Positions 60,643-64,000 of a DNA stretch of 64,000 bases are shown here, in pieces; the stretch's first letter is position 1; every line of letters begins with the position of its first letter. Origin of the DNA: Cyclina sinensis (lineage: Eukaryota; Mollusca; Bivalvia; Venerida; Veneridae); assembly GCA_012932295.1 (NCBI GenBank), contig JAAONU010000019.1, positions 32,527,913 through 32,591,912 on the forward strand, given 5' to 3'. Below the pieces are notes generated by a model that was not told the DNA's origin, did no database searches, and saw only the letters and a list, made by a program, of their open reading frames with translations. Made by a program: the position numbers and the translations under genes.

Positions 60643-61953
60643 AGCTCACCTGAGCACGACTCAGAGTGAGCTTTTTGGATCATTGATTGTCCGGCGTGCG
60701 TCGTCAACAATTTGACTTGAACGACTTCTCCTCCTAAACTGCTAAGCCAACATTGACAAAATATGCCTGGGATATTCCTTGCATGAAGCTCTACCAAAGT
60801 TGTTCAAACAATTCAATTCCATTAAGAACTCTGGTTTGGCAATTGAAAGGAAAAACCTTGAAAATCTTAATGTCTGAAATCACAAGGCCTTAGCCTTAAG
60901 ATTTGGTGTGTAGCATTGTCTAGTGGACTTCTACCAAGTTTGTTCAAATTATACCCCTGGGGTCAAATTTGGCCTCGCCCCGGGGGTCAATTGATTTTAC
61001 AAAAACATATATAGTGAAACTTTAAAAATCTTCTTGTCTGAAACAACAAGGCCCTGAGCCTTAAGATTTAATATGTAGCATTGCCTAGTGGACCTCTACC
61101 AAGTTTGTTCAAATTATACCTCTGGTGTCAAATTTGGCCCCGCCCCGGGGGTCAGTTGATTTTACAATGGCTTATATAGTGAAACTTAAAAAATCTTCTT
61201 GTCTGAAACCACAAGGCCCTGAGCCTTAAGATTTGGTATGTAGCATTGTCTAGTGAACCTCTACCAAGTTTGTTCAAATTATACCCCTGTGGTCATTTTT
61301 GAACCTGTCCCCGGGGTTAATTGATTTTACATAGGCTAATATAGGAAAAACTTCAAAAATCTTCTTGTCTGAAACCTCAAGGCCCTGAGCCTTAAGATTT
61401 GATATGTAGCATTGTCTAGTGGACCTCTACCAAGTTTGTTCAAATTATACCCCTGGGGTCAAATTTGGCCCCACCTTGGAAAAAATTTGGAAAAACCTTG
61501 TTAACACTCCAGAGGAAACATTTTCAGTCCAAATAATCTGGCAATTTGTCATTAAGGTTGTTATGATTTTCTCTCGCTCAAGTTTGAATATGGGTCATCT
61601 GGGATTTTAAACTAGGTCACAGAGCCCAGATATGGAAAAACCTTGTTAACACTCTAGAGGTAACATTTTAGGTCCAAATATCCTGGACATTTGTCAGAAA
61701 GGTTGTTATGATAATTCCTATCTCCTGTTCGAATATGGGTCATTTAGGTTCAAAAACTAGGTCACAATGCCCAAATGTAACACTGTAGAGGTTACATTTT
61801 CAGTCCAATTATACTTGAAATTTTTCAGAAATGTTGCTTTGACAATTTCTAGCATCCAAGGAAAATAAATAGAAATAAAATATTACACTTAACAGGAGAC
61901 CAACAGAGAAATTACTCAGGTGAGCAATCCCGGGCCATCATGGCCCTCTTGTT
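60643..61953 (+). mobile_element. HINE-like element, AGCTCACCTGAG family, complete, next to the last LIMK exon
   Basis: 5' arms AGCTCACCTGAGCACGACTCAGAGTGAGCT, GTCCGGCGTGCGTCG, four 165-bp-type units (to about 61480), three 145-bp-type units (CATTTTCAGTCCAAAT), then ACTCAGGTGAGCAATC, CCGGGCCATCATGG, CCCTCTTGTT. Its end lies 75 bp before the final LIMK exon and so contributes upstream context of that acceptor. Confidence 0.82.
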
Positions 61954-62028
61954 TACAAATCCATCTATATAGCTTTATACAATTTGGTAAGATTTTTTTG
62001 TATCTTGACTTCCCTTTATGAATTCCAG

Positions 62029-62791
62029 GCCATCATTTGAGAAAGTGAACCTGTGGTCAGAGAATCTGATGCTCCACCTTGAGCATGGCATGACCTTACC
62101 TCAGGAGCTCCAGGGCGATGCTGTGCAGTTTTATAAGGACATTAAGGCACATCTAATTTCTAATACAGCAACAAAGGACTCAGAACTTGACACCAGTCCC
62201 AAAGGCAAGGAAGAAAAGATGGTTGAAAGAAAGGGGTCGAAGAAAGGGATGAGGAGGAAGTCAAGTTTATGTGTTATTACTGAGAATTCAAAAAATAAGC
62301 CAGATATCTCTAAAGACAGTGTAGAGAATTCTCAAAAACAGACAGAATCTTTTCTGAATAATGCAGTAGGAAATTCCCAAGCTGTGATGGAAAATAATCA
62401 AAGGACAAAAGAATATTCAAATCCAGTAATGGTAGCCTCCCCAGGTAGCACATATAGTTTCCATTCTGATGTAAATGATTCTCATTTAGAAAGCAGTAAT
62501 AATGAAGATGATATTGTTGAAAGTGACTGGAAAGGTTCTGATATTCAGAAAAGCCCGAGTAATGACTCCAAACAAGTTGATAGTATCGTTGTTAATAGTA
62601 TTGAACAGCATGATAAAAATGTGAACAAATTAATGTCTTTGCCTCAGGAGAGCTTTGACAATATTTCAAGCTGTGATTCAGGAAACGATGATAGCAGAAA
62701 AGACATAGTTCATGTAACATTAAATTCTGGTGATTTGGAAATAGAAACTCTGATTTGCAAGGAAATAGACTTTTGTCATGTTGATCCCTGA
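62029..62791 (+). CDS. LIMK: LIMK last coding exon: end of kinase domain plus long acidic Ser/Asn-rich tail
   Basis: The exon follows acceptor TATGAATTCCAG. Its first base completes the split Arg codon of exon D, giving ENRPSFEKVNLWSENLMLHL, the RPSF-x-K-x-x-W end of LIMK kinase domains. The reading frame then continues about 225 residues to a TGA at 62789-62791. The tail has a basic patch near bases 62225-62266 (KGSKKGMRRKSSLCV), matching a basophilic-kinase consensus (RRKSS). A long region rich in Ser, Asn, Asp and Lys follows, without recognisable domains and probably disordered, ending in FCHVDP. Vertebrate LIMK1 and LIMK2 have only short tails here. The Met codon at 62018 lies before the splice acceptor and is not a start. 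Confidence 0.9.
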
Positions 62792-63105
62792 AATAAGGCA
62801 GTTATTTTTTTCCTAGGGATTGCAATGAGTAACTGGTTAAAAGAATAATTGAATGTCTGAGTATCAATAACCAAAATTTATACTCTAGGACTCAGTATAA
62901 ATTTTTAAAAGTATCACTTCCTCTTTTTATTATCTTCATGACAATTCTCCACTGAAGAAACACTTAAACCTTACAGTTGTAATCCAAACATCTTTGCAAA
63001 GTTGCAAAACTTTGTGGTTAATTGACAATGTTAGCAAGTCATCCAATAGTTTGACATGTATTTGTGATAAACAGCAATAAAGTTGCTTATATCCTAAGGC
63101 TGCTT
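62792..63105 (+). other. LIMK: LIMK 3' UTR with candidate polyadenylation signal
   Basis: AT-rich non-coding sequence follows the LIMK stop codon. AATAAA lies at 63076-63081, and a TGTGTGTGT stretch (63141-63149) fits a downstream GU-rich element. Cleavage is therefore likely near 63095-63110. No transcript evidence is available, and a longer UTR cannot be excluded. Confidence 0.5.
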
Positions 63106-64000
63106 ATGATAGTTAATTTTTAAATCATTTCTTTTGGATATGTGTGTGTTTCAAAGGCCGGGTAGCATCAAAGAATCACATATTCTTTTAATAATTGGCT
63201 CAAAATTGCAAAAAGACTTACTATTCTGTATTACCTTCACAGCTTAGTAATAGTTGTTAATCATAGTTGTTATGTGAAAACCGCTTAAGACATTATTTCT
63301 ATGTTGCTTTCCTACTTTCCTATTTATATTTTTAAAAAAATCTTACAAGCAGGTTAGAAAATGACAGAAGATCATGGCTGGTGGCAATACTGTTTTGATA
63401 AAGTATGTGTCTGGAGTTGCCCCTTCAGTAACAGTTGGTGCCCCAAGTAACTGATGGTGATTGCGTTGCTACTTGTTAAACATTGGTAGAAAGAACCTTT
63501 GCTCAGTTTACCAGATTGCTAATTGCTACTAAGGAGAATTCTGAACCAAGCTGTGTCTGCAAATTTCAGGTGAATATACACCAGCCTACTGTATAGAAAT
63601 AGAGAACTCCTCCACTTGATTATAATTGACTTAAGTTTCAGTGTTATCACCAAAGTTGATGCAGAATGATGAAAAACAATGAAAAATACAAAATCCTTGA
63701 TTTGCTTAGCAAAACTTAATTCAAGAGAGCCAAGCTTACTGTTTATTTGTTGTATAACTGATTTTACCAATTTTGCTTGCTACTTAGAATAATTAAGAAT
63801 GAATGCCTGATAACTTCTGTTATACTCAAAACAATCTTGCATTGGAATTCAGTTCTACCAGTTGCACAGTGGATTTTATTTGGGAAAGCAGTGTCATTTG
63901 AAACCAGGATTAAGTATTTGGAGGTCAGAGATGTTGTTATGGTACCTTTAACAACATGTGCTTGTTATTTCTAGGATTGTTGACTGTTTTATGATGTTTA
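63106..64000. other. AT-rich sequence downstream of LIMK, no gene seen
   Basis: No open frame here resembles a known protein and no HINE-like element or other repeat is evident. It is either distal LIMK 3' UTR or intergenic sequence. Confidence 0.4.

Noticed and set aside
62018..62028. ATG at 62018 as a start of a separate 257-residue protein
   Set aside because: It lies within the splice acceptor region; the frame from 62029 continues the LIMK kinase domain from exon D.

Overview
This window is eukaryotic nuclear DNA, almost certainly from a bivalve mollusc. The spliced gene is AT-rich with very long introns, and the repeat families match the tandem-core, Helentron-type elements known from clams and oysters ('pearl'-type elements), with a molluscan-type tRNA-derived SINE. 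The species cannot be fixed from sequence alone. Nothing prokaryotic is present.

One host gene can be read with confidence. Five plus-strand exons (6572-6763, 14085-14150, 15547-15783, 37586-37740, 62029-62791) encode the kinase domain from about the alphaC region to the C-terminus of a LIM-domain kinase (LIMK), followed by an acidic, Ser/Asn-rich tail. They join in frame with consensus GT/AG borders. The LIM and PDZ domains and the kinase glycine loop lie upstream of the window. About 98% of the window is therefore LIMK intron: introns of 7.3, 1.4, 21.8 and 24.3 kb plus the 3' part of an upstream intron. A second, uncertain gene may lie on the minus strand at about 50.3-56.7 kb inside the last intron: splice-like borders, a minus-strand polyadenylation signal, and an interval poor in plus-strand repeats.

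The introns are a stratigraphy of nested mobile elements. The commonest are non-autonomous Helentron-like elements (called HINE-like here). Each has a 5' hairpin, a GTCC-rich stretch, a core of 3-10 tandem units of about 145-168 bp, a 3' arm that can pair with the first 5' arm, a short terminal hairpin and an end close to CTTGTT. At least eight families differ in sequence but share this plan. Uninterrupted paralogous copies in the window act as empty sites and show insertion inside T-runs with no target duplication. Other elements: four non-LTR retrotransposon copies or fragments (5.8-6.4 kb endonuclease only; 20.9-24.0 kb; 26.1-32.2 kb on the minus strand with a PHD-like finger; 38.6-40.3 kb nearly intact), a hAT-type MITE with a perfect 8-bp duplication, a TTAA MITE enclosing a TA MITE, a PIF/Harbinger-like MITE, and a SINE.

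Intron 3 also holds long arrays of one 39/40-bp satellite in both orientations (25.0-26.0 plus, 33.9-36.1 minus, 36.1-37.5 plus), able to form long double-stranded RNA in the LIMK transcript. Nearly all HINE-like copies lie in the LIMK sense direction. The only two minus-strand copies both fall in the interval of the putative antisense gene.
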